Shown here piece by piece: positions 41,888-51,876 of a DNA stretch of 64,000 nucleotides. Every line of letters starts with the position of its first letter. Position 1 is the stretch's first letter. Origin of the DNA: Desulfocicer vacuolatum DSM 3385 (lineage in GTDB: Bacteria > Desulfobacterota > Desulfobacteria > Desulfobacterales > Desulfobacteraceae). The stretch lies in assembly GCF_900176365.1 (NCBI RefSeq), contig NZ_FWXY01000007.1, positions 1-64,000 on the forward strand. The letters are read 5' to 3'. A model generated the notes under the pieces. The model searched no databases. It had not been told where the DNA came from and worked only from the letters and a program-made list of their open reading frames with translations. Both the position numbers and the translations under genes were made by a program.

Positions 41888-43024
41888 GTGAACCGCTTAT
41901 TTCGTGATGATGCATTAAAAAAAATTTATGATAAGGTGAAAAAAGGCATTCGGTTGTCCAGGGAGGATGGCCTGGTGCTTTATAAAACCCGGGATTTGAA
42001 CGGGGTGGGACGCATGGCCGACCATGTGCGACGTCAACGGCATGGCAATGATGCGTTTTATGTGTATAACCAGCATTTAAATTACACCAATATTTGCAAA
42101 AATCGTTGTCTTTTTTGTGCCTATGCTGTGGATGAAGGAGACGATGGGGCCTATCTGTGGCACATGGATGAGATTGAAAAACGCCTCATGGCCCGCATTG
42201 AGGAGCCTGTTAATGAACTGCATATTGTGGGGGGGCTCCATCCTTCCCTGGACTTTGATTATTTCACCGGTTTGCTCCAAACGGTGAAACGGGTCAGGCC
42301 CAATGCAAAAATAAAGGCATTTACCTCTGTTGAGATTGATTATCTGTCCAAATTGTCCGGGCTCAGTGTTAAAGAAACCATTCTGGTGCTTAAGGAGGCT
42401 GGCCTGGATATGATGCCGGGTGGCGGGGCAGAGGTGATGAGTGAACGGGTAAGAAAAAAACTATTTCCCAAAAAGGTGAACGCCCAACGATGGCTGGAGA
42501 TCATGGAGGCTGTTCACCGGGCAGGCATTCCCACCAATGCCACCATGCTCTATGGACACATAGAAACTTTGGAAGAGCGGGTGGATCATTTGATTTCCCT
42601 GAGGGAACTCCAGGATAAAACCGGGGGATTTTCTGCGTTTATCCCTCTGGCATTTCATTCTCAAAACACAGCCCTGTCCCATCTTCCTGCCACCAACGCC
42701 ATGGATGACCTTAAAAATATTGCCATTGCAAGACTTATGTTGGACAATTTTGATCACATAAAAGCCTACTGGGTGATGATCACTGAAAAGCTTGCCCAGG
42801 TGGCCCTTGCCTATGGGGCCGATGATCTGGATGGAACCATCATAGAAGAACGCATTACCCACGAAGCCGGGGCCACCTCTGCCAAGGGGTTGACCCGGGA
42901 TGACATGGAACGGATGATCCGGGATTCGGGCTTTGTTCCCGTGGAGCGGGATACCTTTTACAATGAGCTCCGCAGGGACGGTGTGCTGACGACTGATTAT
43001 AAGGATAAGGGCCATGGAGCGTAA
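41888..43024 (+). CDS. mqnE: Aminodeoxyfutalosine synthase MqnE (radical SAM)
   Basis: The 378-residue protein starts with GTG at 41888, preceded by AAGAAGG; an ATG overlapping it is out of frame. The radical SAM motif is CKNRCLFCAY (CX3CX2C). LHIVGGLHPSLDFDYF, MMPGGGAEV and SAFIPLAFHSQNT are typical of MqnE. It joins SAM to 3-enolpyruvyl-benzoate to make aminodeoxyfutalosine in the futalosine route to menaquinone. It overlaps mqnC by 11 nt. Confidence 0.94.
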   Translation: MNRLFRDDALKKIYDKVKKGIRLSREDGLVLYKTRDLNGVGRMADHVRRQRHGNDAFYVYNQHLNYTNICKNRCLFCAYAVDEGDDGAYLWHMDEIEKRLMARIEEPVNELHIVGGLHPSLDFDYFTGLLQTVKRVRPNAKIKAFTSVEIDYLSKLSGLSVKETILVLKEAGLDMMPGGGAEVMSERVRKKLFPKKVNAQRWLEIMEAVHRAGIPTNATMLYGHIETLEERVDHLISLRELQDKTGGFSAFIPLAFHSQNTALSHLPATNAMDDLKNIAIARLMLDNFDHIKAYWVMITEKLAQVALAYGADDLDGTIIEERITHEAGATSAKGLTRDDMERMIRDSGFVPVERDTFYNELRRDGVLTTDYKDKGHGA

Positions 43025-44102
43025 AATGAAAGATTTGGATATAATTGTTGATAAAGTTTACCGGGGAGAGCGCATTACCATTGAAGAGGGGCTTGTCCTT
43101 TTTGAAGATGCCGATCTGTTAACCCTTGCAGGTATGGCAGAGCATAAGCGCTTTGAACTGCATCCCGATAAAAATATTACCTTTGTTGTGGACAGAAATA
43201 TCAATTACACCAATATCTGCATGTCCGGGTGTCGGTTCTGTGCCTTTTATAAAACACCGGAAAGCGGTGAGGGGTATGTGATTTCCCGGGAGAGTCTCCA
43301 TGAAAAAATCCAGGAAACCATTGATCTGGGAGGAACCCAGATTTTACTCCAGGGCGGCATGAATCCCAATTTATCTTTGGACTATTATATTGATCTTTTA
43401 AAAGATATCAAAGCCAATTTTAAAATTCATATCCATGGATTTTCCCCACCGGAAATTACTTATATTGCTGAAAAATCATCGTTGTCCATTGAAACGGTGG
43501 TGTCCCGGTTCCAACAGGCAGGGCTTGACTCCATACCCGGCGGCGGAGCTGAAATTCTTTGTGATGATGTGCGTCAAAGGGTTTCCCCCAATAAATGCAT
43601 GTCCGGTCCCTGGCTTGAAGTGATGGAGATTGCTCATAATCTGGGTATGAAATCCAGTGCCACCATGATGTTTGGTCATGTGGAAATCCCCCGGCATATT
43701 TTTGAGCACATGGATAAAATCCGTAATCTCCAGGATCGCACCGGTGGGTTCACCGCCTTTATCCCCTGGACATTCCAGCCGGGCAATACCCGCATTCATC
43801 GCATGGGAACCCCTGCGGTTGTCTATTTGCGTGTGTTGGCCCTGTCCCGTATTTACCTTGATAATATTGATAATATCCAGGCTTCCTGGGTGACCCAGGG
43901 AGAAAAAATTGCCCAGACGGCCCTTTTTTACGGAGCCAATGACATGGGAAGCACCATGATTGAGGAAAATGTGGTGGCATCGGCCGGGGTGGACTTCATG
44001 CTGCCGGAAAAGGAGTTGCGCCGTCTCATTGAAACCGCCGGATTTATCCCCCGGCAGCGGGATTGTTATTATAATATGATCAGTCGTGCTGTTGCTTCAT
44101 AA
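43014..44102 (+). CDS. mqnC: Cyclic dehypoxanthine futalosine synthase MqnC (radical SAM)
   Basis: The 362-residue protein has TFVVDRNINYTNICMSGCRFCAF, containing CX3CX2C, then GGTQILLQGGMNPNL and SIPGGGAEIL, the MqnC signatures. It cyclises dehypoxanthine futalosine in menaquinone synthesis. A close paralogue of the adjacent mqnE, overlapping it by 11 nt, so translation is coupled. No mqnB-like hydrolase is visible in this window. Confidence 0.94.
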   Translation: MERKMKDLDIIVDKVYRGERITIEEGLVLFEDADLLTLAGMAEHKRFELHPDKNITFVVDRNINYTNICMSGCRFCAFYKTPESGEGYVISRESLHEKIQETIDLGGTQILLQGGMNPNLSLDYYIDLLKDIKANFKIHIHGFSPPEITYIAEKSSLSIETVVSRFQQAGLDSIPGGGAEILCDDVRQRVSPNKCMSGPWLEVMEIAHNLGMKSSATMMFGHVEIPRHIFEHMDKIRNLQDRTGGFTAFIPWTFQPGNTRIHRMGTPAVVYLRVLALSRIYLDNIDNIQASWVTQGEKIAQTALFYGANDMGSTMIEENVVASAGVDFMLPEKELRRLIETAGFIPRQRDCYYNMISRAVAS

Positions 44103-44317
44103 CCCGGGCTGACAGATGAACGCTTCCCAATGGATCAGATTTGATTGATTTGCCGTTGATAAATACTGTTTACATGATTTGTTGCGGGCGGATGAAAATT
44201 TAAATAGGGTCTGTCTGCGGCAGCTGTATTTGAGGATCAGGATTTTTAACAAAAAGGAGTTGGCATTTATCCCCCATTGTCTTTTATCATTTATAAGGGG
44301 GCCTTTGCCGCATTTAA
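44103..44317. other. Spacer before mqnA with decayed family A repeat
   Basis: A decayed family A copy (44170-44233; TTGTTGCGGGCGGA...GTCTGTCTGCGGCAGCTGTAT) and AAGGAG at about 44254, which does not precede any obvious start, occupy this gap between mqnC and mqnA. Confidence 0.5.
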
Positions 44318-45160
44318 ATGAAAGAATCAACCCTTCTTATGGGTAAAATAGACTATATCAACGCTTCTCCGGTTTATTATGGCCTGGACAATGGATTGCT
44401 GCCCGACTGGATCAAAATGGTGCCAAGTCCCCCTGCTGTTTTAAATGGAATGATCCGGGATGGCAAGATTGCCATGAGTCCTGTTTCATCGGCTTTTTAT
44501 GGCATGAATCACAAAGAGCTTCTTATCCTGCCGGATCTTTCCATTTCTTCCCATGGGGATGTGATGAGTGTTGTTTTAATGAGTAATTATCCCCTGGACG
44601 ACCTCCATGGCCGAAATATTATGCTCACCCGGGAGTCGGCCACCTCTGTTTGTCTGGTGAAATTGATAATGGCACAAAAACAGATGGTTCCGGAGTATCG
44701 CACGGGGAAATTAAAATGCATTGAAGATGTTCCCGAAGATGTTGATGCAGCCATGATCATCGGGGATGCAGCCATGACACAGCCCTGGGAGTCCCGGTTT
44801 AAATATCGATTTGATCTTGGCCAAGTATGGCATAAAGCCACCGGACTTCCCTTTGTTTATGCCCTGTGGGTGGTGCAAAAAAAATATGCACAACAGCACC
44901 CCCATGCGGTGGCGGCGGCCCTTGATCTTTTTTATCAGTCAAGGCGCATGGGGTATGACCATATCCGGCAGGTGATAAAAAAAGGTGCCCAAAAACTCAA
45001 CCTTGAAGAATCCTATGTGGACAGGTATTTCAAAGGGCTGATTTGTGACCTTGATGCCCCCAAAATAAAAGGGTTAACCTATTTTTTTGATTCACTTTAC
45101 CGCCATGGTATTTTTTCTGAAAAGGTGGATGTGCAATTTTTTGCCCCTTACTTAAAATAG
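44318..45160 (+). CDS. mqnA: Chorismate dehydratase MqnA
   Basis: The 280-residue protein resembles periplasmic-binding folds but is cytosolic and has the MqnA N-terminus GKIDYINASPVYYGLD. MSPVSSAFYG, LLPDLSISSHGDVMSVVL and VDAAMIIGDAAM also fit. It dehydrates chorismate to 3-enolpyruvyl-benzoate, the first futalosine step. The ATG lacks a strong ribosome site. Its stop codon abuts that of convergent mqnD (TAGCTA). Confidence 0.92.
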   Translation: MKESTLLMGKIDYINASPVYYGLDNGLLPDWIKMVPSPPAVLNGMIRDGKIAMSPVSSAFYGMNHKELLILPDLSISSHGDVMSVVLMSNYPLDDLHGRNIMLTRESATSVCLVKLIMAQKQMVPEYRTGKLKCIEDVPEDVDAAMIIGDAAMTQPWESRFKYRFDLGQVWHKATGLPFVYALWVVQKKYAQQHPHAVAAALDLFYQSRRMGYDHIRQVIKKGAQKLNLEESYVDRYFKGLICDLDAPKIKGLTYFFDSLYRHGIFSEKVDVQFFAPYLK

Positions 45161-46021
45161 CTACGTCATAAACCATGAATCCGGCCCCGGGGGAAGAATC
45201 CCTGTTTTTTGAGCTTTTTTAAAAAATATCACAATGGCCTTTTCGCCCTCTGGGCCAAGATCCATGGAAAAATCATTTACATAGAGCTTTATATGTTCCT
45301 GTATGACGGTGTCCGCCAATTCCTGGGCATGGTGTCGGATATAGGCAACCCCCTTTTCAGGGAACGTTTTTGCATGGGAAATACTTTGTCGGATAATGGA
45401 TTCCACCTGTGTGGCTGTTTTTCTTTCCATTTCTTTTTTCACGGCAATGCATCCCAATGGAATGGGCAGCCCGGTGTTTTGTTCCCACCATTGCCCTAAA
45501 TCCCGGATCAATTCAAATCCCATGTGCTCATAGACAAATCGACCTTCGTGGATGATGACCCCCAGGGTGGCTTTTCCTGTTTTCACCGCCGGCATGACCT
45601 GTTCAAAGGGCAGGGGGATCAGTTCTGTGGTCAGGCCCGGATATTGATCCTCAAGATAAAATCGGAACAAAAGGCAGGCCGTGGTGCCAAGGCCGGGAAC
45701 CGCGACCGTTACTTTTTTTTGAGGGATTTTCCATTGACCGGGCATTGCGATAACAAGTGGGCCACATCCCCGTCCCAGGGCTGCGCCGCTTCTCAATATT
45801 CTGTATTTATCACCCAGGTTTCCCATGGCGGCAAAGGAGAGTTTGGTGATGTCGTAGGTGGTTTTTGCTGCTTTCTGGTTCAAAGTCTCCACGTCGGCAA
45901 TGCTGGTATTAAAAGAGATGTCTGCCGTGTTGATGAGGCCGTGCACCATGGCATGAAAAATATAAGTGTCATTGGGGCAGCTGGAATAGGCAAGGCTTAA
46001 CTGGCTCAATTTTATCTCCAT
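45161..46021 (-). CDS. mqnD: 1,4-dihydroxy-6-naphthoate synthase MqnD
   Basis: The 286-residue protein has SLAYSSCPNDTYIFHAMVHGLI at the N-terminus, VAVPGLGTTACLLFRFYL and GVIIHEGRFVYEHMGF, all typical of MqnD. It releases 1,4-dihydroxy-6-naphthoate from cyclic dehypoxanthine futalosine. It lies convergent to mqnA rather than in the same transcript, so the menaquinone genes here are split between two strands. Confidence 0.93.
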   Translation of the reverse strand: MEIKLSQLSLAYSSCPNDTYIFHAMVHGLINTADISFNTSIADVETLNQKAAKTTYDITKLSFAAMGNLGDKYRILRSGAALGRGCGPLVIAMPGQWKIPQKKVTVAVPGLGTTACLLFRFYLEDQYPGLTTELIPLPFEQVMPAVKTGKATLGVIIHEGRFVYEHMGFELIRDLGQWWEQNTGLPIPLGCIAVKKEMERKTATQVESIIRQSISHAKTFPEKGVAYIRHHAQELADTVIQEHIKLYVNDFSMDLGPEGEKAIVIFFKKAQKTGILPPGPDSWFMT

Positions 46022-46156
46022 ATTGTGGGCGGTTTGCCCGAAAAATTGATTCTTATTCGATGATGAAACGTTTTGAGCCGATTGTACCTTTAACCCATTG
46101 GAGGGTCAAGTGGGGTATCTTACAAATATTGAAAATTTGACAATTTTGGAGGGGTT

Positions 46157-46246
46157 TTTTATATGAAATACTCCGTAAATAAGAGGCGTATTTCATGCTG
46201 TGTTGTGGGCAGATCGGGGACATCAAAATGTGGGCCGTCCCCGGTG
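46157..46246 (+). repeat. Family A hairpin repeat at the 5' end of a gene
   Basis: GAAATACTCC...GCGTATTTC, TGTTGTGGGC and a modified second stem (GGGGAC...GTCCCC) instead of GGGCGGA/TCCGCCC. It ends at the start codon of the secreted-protein gene. Confidence 0.75.
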
Positions 46247-46744
46247 ATGATAAAGAAAGAGATATTTATATTTAATATTTTGCTGGGAATGTATCTGTTA
46301 TTTTTATCCCCCTTTTTATCTCTGGCAGCAAGCCATGATCTGGCCATGGATTTCCATGACGGGGAGTATGTTCAAAATGAATGGAAGATTGATGAACATG
46401 AAGTGTCAGCCCGTTATATTCCCCATGGGAGAAGCCCCTTTACCTATGTATTTAAAAAAGGCGATTATACCACAATTACCGGGGCGGGCATGGATATGCA
46501 GCTGTGCACCACCACCGGTGCTGCCAGGGCCAACGTGTACGTGGCATGTGGAGGGATTCGTCATGGATTTCAAATGCATACCTATCCCCATGATCAATTA
46601 TGGAAAAATGTACGCCACTGGGAAATGCCCAACCACTGCTTGGAAATATTAAATAAGACGGGGGAAATCAAACTGGTGATTACGGTGAATTGGGATGGTC
46701 ATGGGACGTTTCATCTTTTAAATTTAAAGATGAGCGCTGAGTGA
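46247..46744 (+). CDS. Putative secreted protein
   Basis: I start at ATG 46247 (165 residues). A start at 46163 would put 28 repeat-encoded residues in front of a good signal peptide (MIKKEIFIFNILLGMYLLFLSPFLSLAA). The mature part contains three to four cysteines (MQLCTTTG, VACGG, NHCLEI) and ends with a beta-strand-like LVITVNWDGHGTFHLLNLKM. I do not recognise the family. It appears exported and monocistronic, followed by a bidirectional terminator shared with tRNA-Pro. Confidence 0.7.
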   Translation: MIKKEIFIFNILLGMYLLFLSPFLSLAASHDLAMDFHDGEYVQNEWKIDEHEVSARYIPHGRSPFTYVFKKGDYTTITGAGMDMQLCTTTGAARANVYVACGGIRHGFQMHTYPHDQLWKNVRHWEMPNHCLEILNKTGEIKLVITVNWDGHGTFHLLNLKMSAE

Positions 46745-46747
46745 ACT

Positions 46748-46786
46748 AAAAAGGCCCGAAAGTCAAATTGACTCCCGGGCCTTTTA
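46748..46786. terminator. Bidirectional terminator
   Basis: AAAAGGCCCG...CGGGCCTTTT with an inner AGTC/GACT stem serves both the secreted-protein gene and the converging tRNA-Pro. Confidence 0.8.
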
Positions 46787-46805
46787 TTTTATTTTTCTAT
46801 TTGGG

Positions 46806-46882
46806 TGGTCGGGATGAGAAGATTCGAACTTCCGACCCCAGCGTCCCGAACGCTGTGCTCTACCAGACTGAGCCACATCCCG
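46806..46882 (-). tRNA. tRNA-Pro (CGG)
   Basis: Minus-strand cloverleaf with acceptor CGGGATG/CATCCCG, anticodon stem CAGCG/CGCTG, loop TTCGGGA, T-loop TTCGAAT and encoded CCA. Confidence 0.93.
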
Positions 46883-46900
46883 ACATCCAAACGACGCATA

Positions 46901-46929
46901 TTAATAGTTTATTTTTTAAACCTTGTCAA
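46901..46929 (-). promoter_or_regulatory. Promoter of tRNA-Pro
   Basis: On the minus strand TTGACA, 17 nt, TATTAA, ending 18 nt before the tRNA. Confidence 0.75.
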
Positions 46930-46983
46930 GGGAATCTTATCCATCTCAATGCAGATTTAAAGATGGAAAAAAATGGTGAAATT

Positions 46984-48725
<1,742 letters not shown>

Positions 48726-48801
48726 GGCCTATCTATATCCATTTTTTTGGGTGGAGGTCAATTTAATTCTAAATCAATGTGAAAATAATTTAAAAAATAG
48801 A

Positions 48802-48830
48802 TTGACAAACAGTGCTCATAAATATATCTA
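48802..48830 (+). promoter_or_regulatory. Promoter of tRNA-Arg
   Basis: TTGACA, 17 nt, TATCTA, ending 12 nt before the tRNA. Confidence 0.65.
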
Positions 48831-48842
48831 AGAGGGGTTTGC

Positions 48843-48919
48843 GCGCCCGTGGCTCAGCTGGATAGAGCACCTGACTACGAATCAGGGGGTCGGGAGTTCG
48901 AATCTCTCCGGGCGCGCCA
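48843..48919 (+). tRNA. tRNA-Arg (ACG)
   Basis: Acceptor GCGCCCG/CGGGCGC, D-arm GCTC, anticodon loop CTACGAA, T-loop TTCGAAT and encoded CCA. A34 is the substrate of the TadA encoded nearby. Confidence 0.95.
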
Positions 48920-49384
48920 CTATAAAATCAAGGGGTTACAGTCAGTTGGCTGTGGCCCTTTTTTGTTTGGTCTTTTTCTTTGTGCCCACATAGTCCCCAC
49001 TTTTTTTTATGGGGGCAGAATGGGGGCTGCTAAAAGCGGTATTTTTATACCGCTCCCGGTACCGTCTACCACAATTCCGAATAGATGGCTTCCAAGTATT
49101 TTTTCTGGTTTGGCCTGTGTAGGAAACTTTTCCTTAACTGCTCTGGTAGAATCATTGTTCTGAGTTGCCAATCTTCTTGCAGCAGCCTCCCACCCGGCAA
49201 TCTTCTTCAAAATCTCAAACTTCACGCTTCCCTTCTCCCCGGTAGGTCCACCCGGCAGTCTGTGTGAATCTTTGAGCAGGATTGCCCGTGGAAAATAATT
49301 TTATGCAAGGAGACTGCTCAAAATTGGGTGGGTTCCCCATGGGCAGCTTGAGGCTTTGGTTGAATGGGCTTACCTGTCTTTTTA
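48920..49384 (-). pseudogene. Probable integrase 3'-end remnant at the tRNA-Arg attachment side
   Basis: Immediately after tRNA-Arg lies AAGGGGTTACAG, a hairpin and then minus-strand reading frames. One is open at 49007-49225 (GWEAAARRLATQNNDSTRAVKEKF). After its stop the DNA still reads KKVGTMWAQRKRPNKKG, a C-terminal pattern I associate with tyrosine integrases of elements inserted at tRNA 3' ends. No intact recombinase is present. I read this as an eroded att/integrase scar; the assignment is from pattern memory and is not proven. Confidence 0.4.
48931..48967 (+). terminator. Terminator of tRNA-Arg
   Basis: AAGGGGTTACAG...CTGTGGCCCTTTTTT hairpin with T-run; the hairpin region may also be part of an attachment site. 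Confidence 0.65.
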
Positions 49385-50758
49385 TCAAACCGTCACAAGA
49401 TTTCGGATCCATTTTTGTGAGAAGAAACGTGGAATTCCCACACCCAGCTTGAATAATTCTTCCACGGCGACAAGGGCCATAACCCAATAAACCGGCAGTC
49501 CCAGATAGAAGGCGGTAAAGAAAGCCATGGGAACACCGATGCACCAGACACCGGTGAGGTCCAGCAAAAAACCGAACTGCGTATCTCCTCCGCTTCGAAG
49601 AACCGAAACAATGGTTGTAAAATTAGTGGTCTTTGCCCAGAAAATCAGCCCTGACACCAGCATCAGATAATATGCATTTTCGTATGTGGCCGGGGAAATG
49701 TTGTAAAAAGAGAGAACAAACTCCCGAGAGGAAATCATGAGGAAGCCTGCACCGACAGCTATGATCAACTGGGTGATCAAAATGAATTGTCCGTATGCCT
49801 GAGCGGTTTTTTTCTGGCCTGCACCGATGCTGTTCCCAATCATGATGGCCCCCCCATGGAAAATGCCGAAAAAAGGAATGAACATAAATTCTTCGATGGT
49901 GGTCACAATGTTTACGGCGGCAATGGATTCCGTTCCGATCCGGGCATAGACCAGTTTGTAAAGGCTTATTCCCGTTACCCAGAATAGCTCATTGAGGAAT
50001 ACCGGCCAGCAGGTGGTAAACACTCTGCCCAAAAAAGGTCTGCCAAAGCTGAACATCTCCTTGAAGTTTGCGGCCAGGGGATAATTTTTTCCATAAATAA
50101 TACCGGCCATGAAAAGCCCTTCAACAATTTTAGAGGTACAGGTGGCAATGCCTGCTCCGGTGACTCCGAGGGCAGGGAATCCCCATTTTCCAAAAATAAG
50201 GATGTAATTGAGAACGATGTTAAAGGTGACGGCCACCATAGAACAGACCATGGGTACCTTAACAAAACCCATACTTCTCAGGTTGCACATGAATGAAAAG
50301 ATTACGGCGGAAAAGGCAAAGGAACCCCCCACTATTCTAATATAATCGGCCCCAAGGCGAACTACTGCCTCATCCTTTGAGAAAAAGGAGATGAGGTTGT
50401 CCGGTAGAATCAGGGCCACATAACTGAACAGAGCTGCCACGGTAAGTCCAGCCAGAATACCCATACCGGACAGATGTTTGATCCGGCTCATCTCTTTTTT
50501 GCCCCAGTATTGGGCTGTGAAAATAGACACTCCAGAGTGGATGCCGTACTGAATAACAATAAACATGAAGACAAATTGATTGGCAATGCCCACAGCCGCA
50601 ATGGCTGTTTCATTGAGCTGGCCCACCATGAGGATATCAATGACACTCATGGAACAGGTCAAAAGATTTTGCAATGCAATGGGTATCGCCAGGGTGAGCA
50701 GTAATCCTAAAAAACGTTTCTGTGATTTGCTGAATTTAAACATATATTGTTTCTCCAA
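49385..50758 (-). CDS. MATE family efflux transporter
   Basis: The 457-residue protein has about twelve hydrophobic helices and MATE markers: LTLAIPIALQNLLTCSMSVIDILMVGQL near the N-terminus and GIHSGVSIFTAQYWGKKE. It should export drugs or metabolites using a Na+ or H+ gradient. The start may be 50758 or the internal ATG at 50743 (MFKFSKSQKRF). A terminator hairpin lies immediately upstream, so it begins a new transcript or depends on readthrough from the small ORF region at 50821. Confidence 0.92.
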   Translation of the reverse strand: MEKQYMFKFSKSQKRFLGLLLTLAIPIALQNLLTCSMSVIDILMVGQLNETAIAAVGIANQFVFMFIVIQYGIHSGVSIFTAQYWGKKEMSRIKHLSGMGILAGLTVAALFSYVALILPDNLISFFSKDEAVVRLGADYIRIVGGSFAFSAVIFSFMCNLRSMGFVKVPMVCSMVAVTFNIVLNYILIFGKWGFPALGVTGAGIATCTSKIVEGLFMAGIIYGKNYPLAANFKEMFSFGRPFLGRVFTTCWPVFLNELFWVTGISLYKLVYARIGTESIAAVNIVTTIEEFMFIPFFGIFHGGAIMIGNSIGAGQKKTAQAYGQFILITQLIIAVGAGFLMISSREFVLSFYNISPATYENAYYLMLVSGLIFWAKTTNFTTIVSVLRSGGDTQFGFLLDLTGVWCIGVPMAFFTAFYLGLPVYWVMALVAVEELFKLGVGIPRFFSQKWIRNLVTV

Positions 50759-50760
50759 AC

Positions 50761-50795
50761 AAAAAAAGCCCGCTTTCTTACGAAGCGGGCTTTTG
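50761..50795 (-). terminator. Terminator upstream of the MATE gene
   Basis: AAAAGCCCGCTTCG...AAGCGGGCTTTTTTT on the minus strand: a 10-bp stem with T-run, ending a transcript that would include the small ORF at 50821-50919. Confidence 0.8.
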
Positions 50796-50820
50796 GTAAT
50801 TTTTATTTAAAACTGATCAG

Positions 50821-50919
50821 TTACAAAAAGGCGCTCCTGTGGCCATGCACATTTCTTCTGCCGTGCCGTGCCTGAAGAAGGCCGACGATTGATATATGGA
50901 TTGCGGTACTTTTTGTCAT
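50821..50919 (-). CDS. Possible 32-residue small ORF, possibly frameshifted
   Basis: ATG at 50919 has AGGA nine bases upstream and opens a 32-codon frame ending TAA, followed by a terminator. The product (MTKSTAIHISIVGLLQ...) resembles nothing I know. In the +1 frame, entered at the AAAAA after the third codon, the same stretch would read MTKVPQSIY then SSAFFRHGTAEEMCMATG, which looks more protein-like. It could be a frameshifted short gene, a leader peptide or chance. Confidence 0.3.
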   Translation of the reverse strand: MTKSTAIHISIVGLLQARHGRRNVHGHRSAFL

Positions 50920-50958
50920 GGAGCTTTATCCTGAAACAATTTAATAAATAGTTAAACT

Positions 50959-51143
50959 ACTCAACTTTCGGGCTTCATTTCAAAGCTGGCATTTTAAAAT
51001 GTACCGATGGGCTCAGTGTGCGACGGGGTCAGGCTTTTGTTATTGATGTTATCGACCAAGGCCTTTGTCAACGAAAAAAGCCTCTATAATGTCAATAACA
51101 AAAGCCTGACCCCACCACGAAATGCGAACACCGAAAGTTGAGT
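50959..51143 (+). mobile_element. Family C MITE-like element, copy 2 (intact)
   Basis: This 185-bp element has perfect 13-bp ends ACTCAACTTTCGG/CCGAAAGTTGAGT and is flanked by the direct repeat AAACT at 50954-50958 and 51144-51148. Inside, GGGGTCAGGCTTTTGTTATT has its inverted partner about 40 nt away, so most of the element can fold into one hairpin. No coding capacity. Confidence 0.88.
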
Positions 51144-51411
51144 AAACTATAAAAATTCTGTATACCAGCCACTATTTTTAAGGTCAAGGGAATTTATCCA
51201 TCCCTTTTTTATTGTTTGTACGGCAACAATTCTTTTTCCCATTTTCATCAAAGATAAATTTTATTTGTTTTCGTTATTGTCGTAAGTTATAAGTATTCTT
51301 TAAATAGAGGTTATTTCGTGCTTTGTGTAAGAATTTAAATAACACGTGGATGATGGTAAATAAAGACTTGTGACCTATGGGTTTATCTGTACGTAAATCA
51401 GGAATGGAACG

Positions 51412-51876
51412 ATGATTAAAAAAGTGTATGTCTCCAATGATAAAAAAGCGACCTTTAAGTGCCCGGAATGCGGGCTTATAAAAGAGAAGGACGTTTCAAA
51501 ATTTATGGGTTTAGAGTCAGCTGTTAAAATTAAGTGTAAATGCAGCTGTGGGCATTCCTATCCGGTCATATTTGAGCGTAGACAACATATTCGAAAAGAT
51601 GTTAATTTTTCTGGAACCTATGTCTGGGGGAAGGAGCATGGAACTCTTTTGGTAAAAAATATTTCTCACAGCGGAATGTGTCTCAAAATGACCTTTAAAA
51701 CGGCTCTGAAGGTGGGAGATCGGTTTGTTGTCAAATTTATTTTGGGTGAAAATTCCAATTCAGAGGTGGAAAAAGAGGTTATTGTAAGAGGTTTAAAACA
51801 TCCCATGATGGGGGTGGAATTTGCTTCAAAGGATCATTACGGTAAATTTGGAGCTTATTTGTTGTATGATTTTTAA
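51412..51876 (+). CDS. PilZ-domain protein with N-terminal zinc-ribbon-like segment
   Basis: The 154-residue protein begins with paired cysteines (CPECG ... CKCSCG, residues about 17-45) that could bind zinc. A PilZ domain follows, with the c-di-GMP motif ERRQHIRKDV and the NISHSGMCLKM (D/NxSxxG) motif. It likely binds c-di-GMP and alters a partner. The 3' end overlaps the next small membrane-protein gene by 11 nt. Confidence 0.87.
   Translation: MIKKVYVSNDKKATFKCPECGLIKEKDVSKFMGLESAVKIKCKCSCGHSYPVIFERRQHIRKDVNFSGTYVWGKEHGTLLVKNISHSGMCLKMTFKTALKVGDRFVVKFILGENSNSEVEKEVIVRGLKHPMMGVEFASKDHYGKFGAYLLYDF

Larger units (their letters stand above)
50759..51411. other. Intergenic region with terminator, small ORF and family C element
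   Basis: This 653-bp region lies between divergent genes. It holds the hairpin at 50761-50795, a possible small ORF at 50821-50919 and the family C element at 50959-51143. The rest (51149-51411) is AT-rich with no visible gene. Confidence 0.6.
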
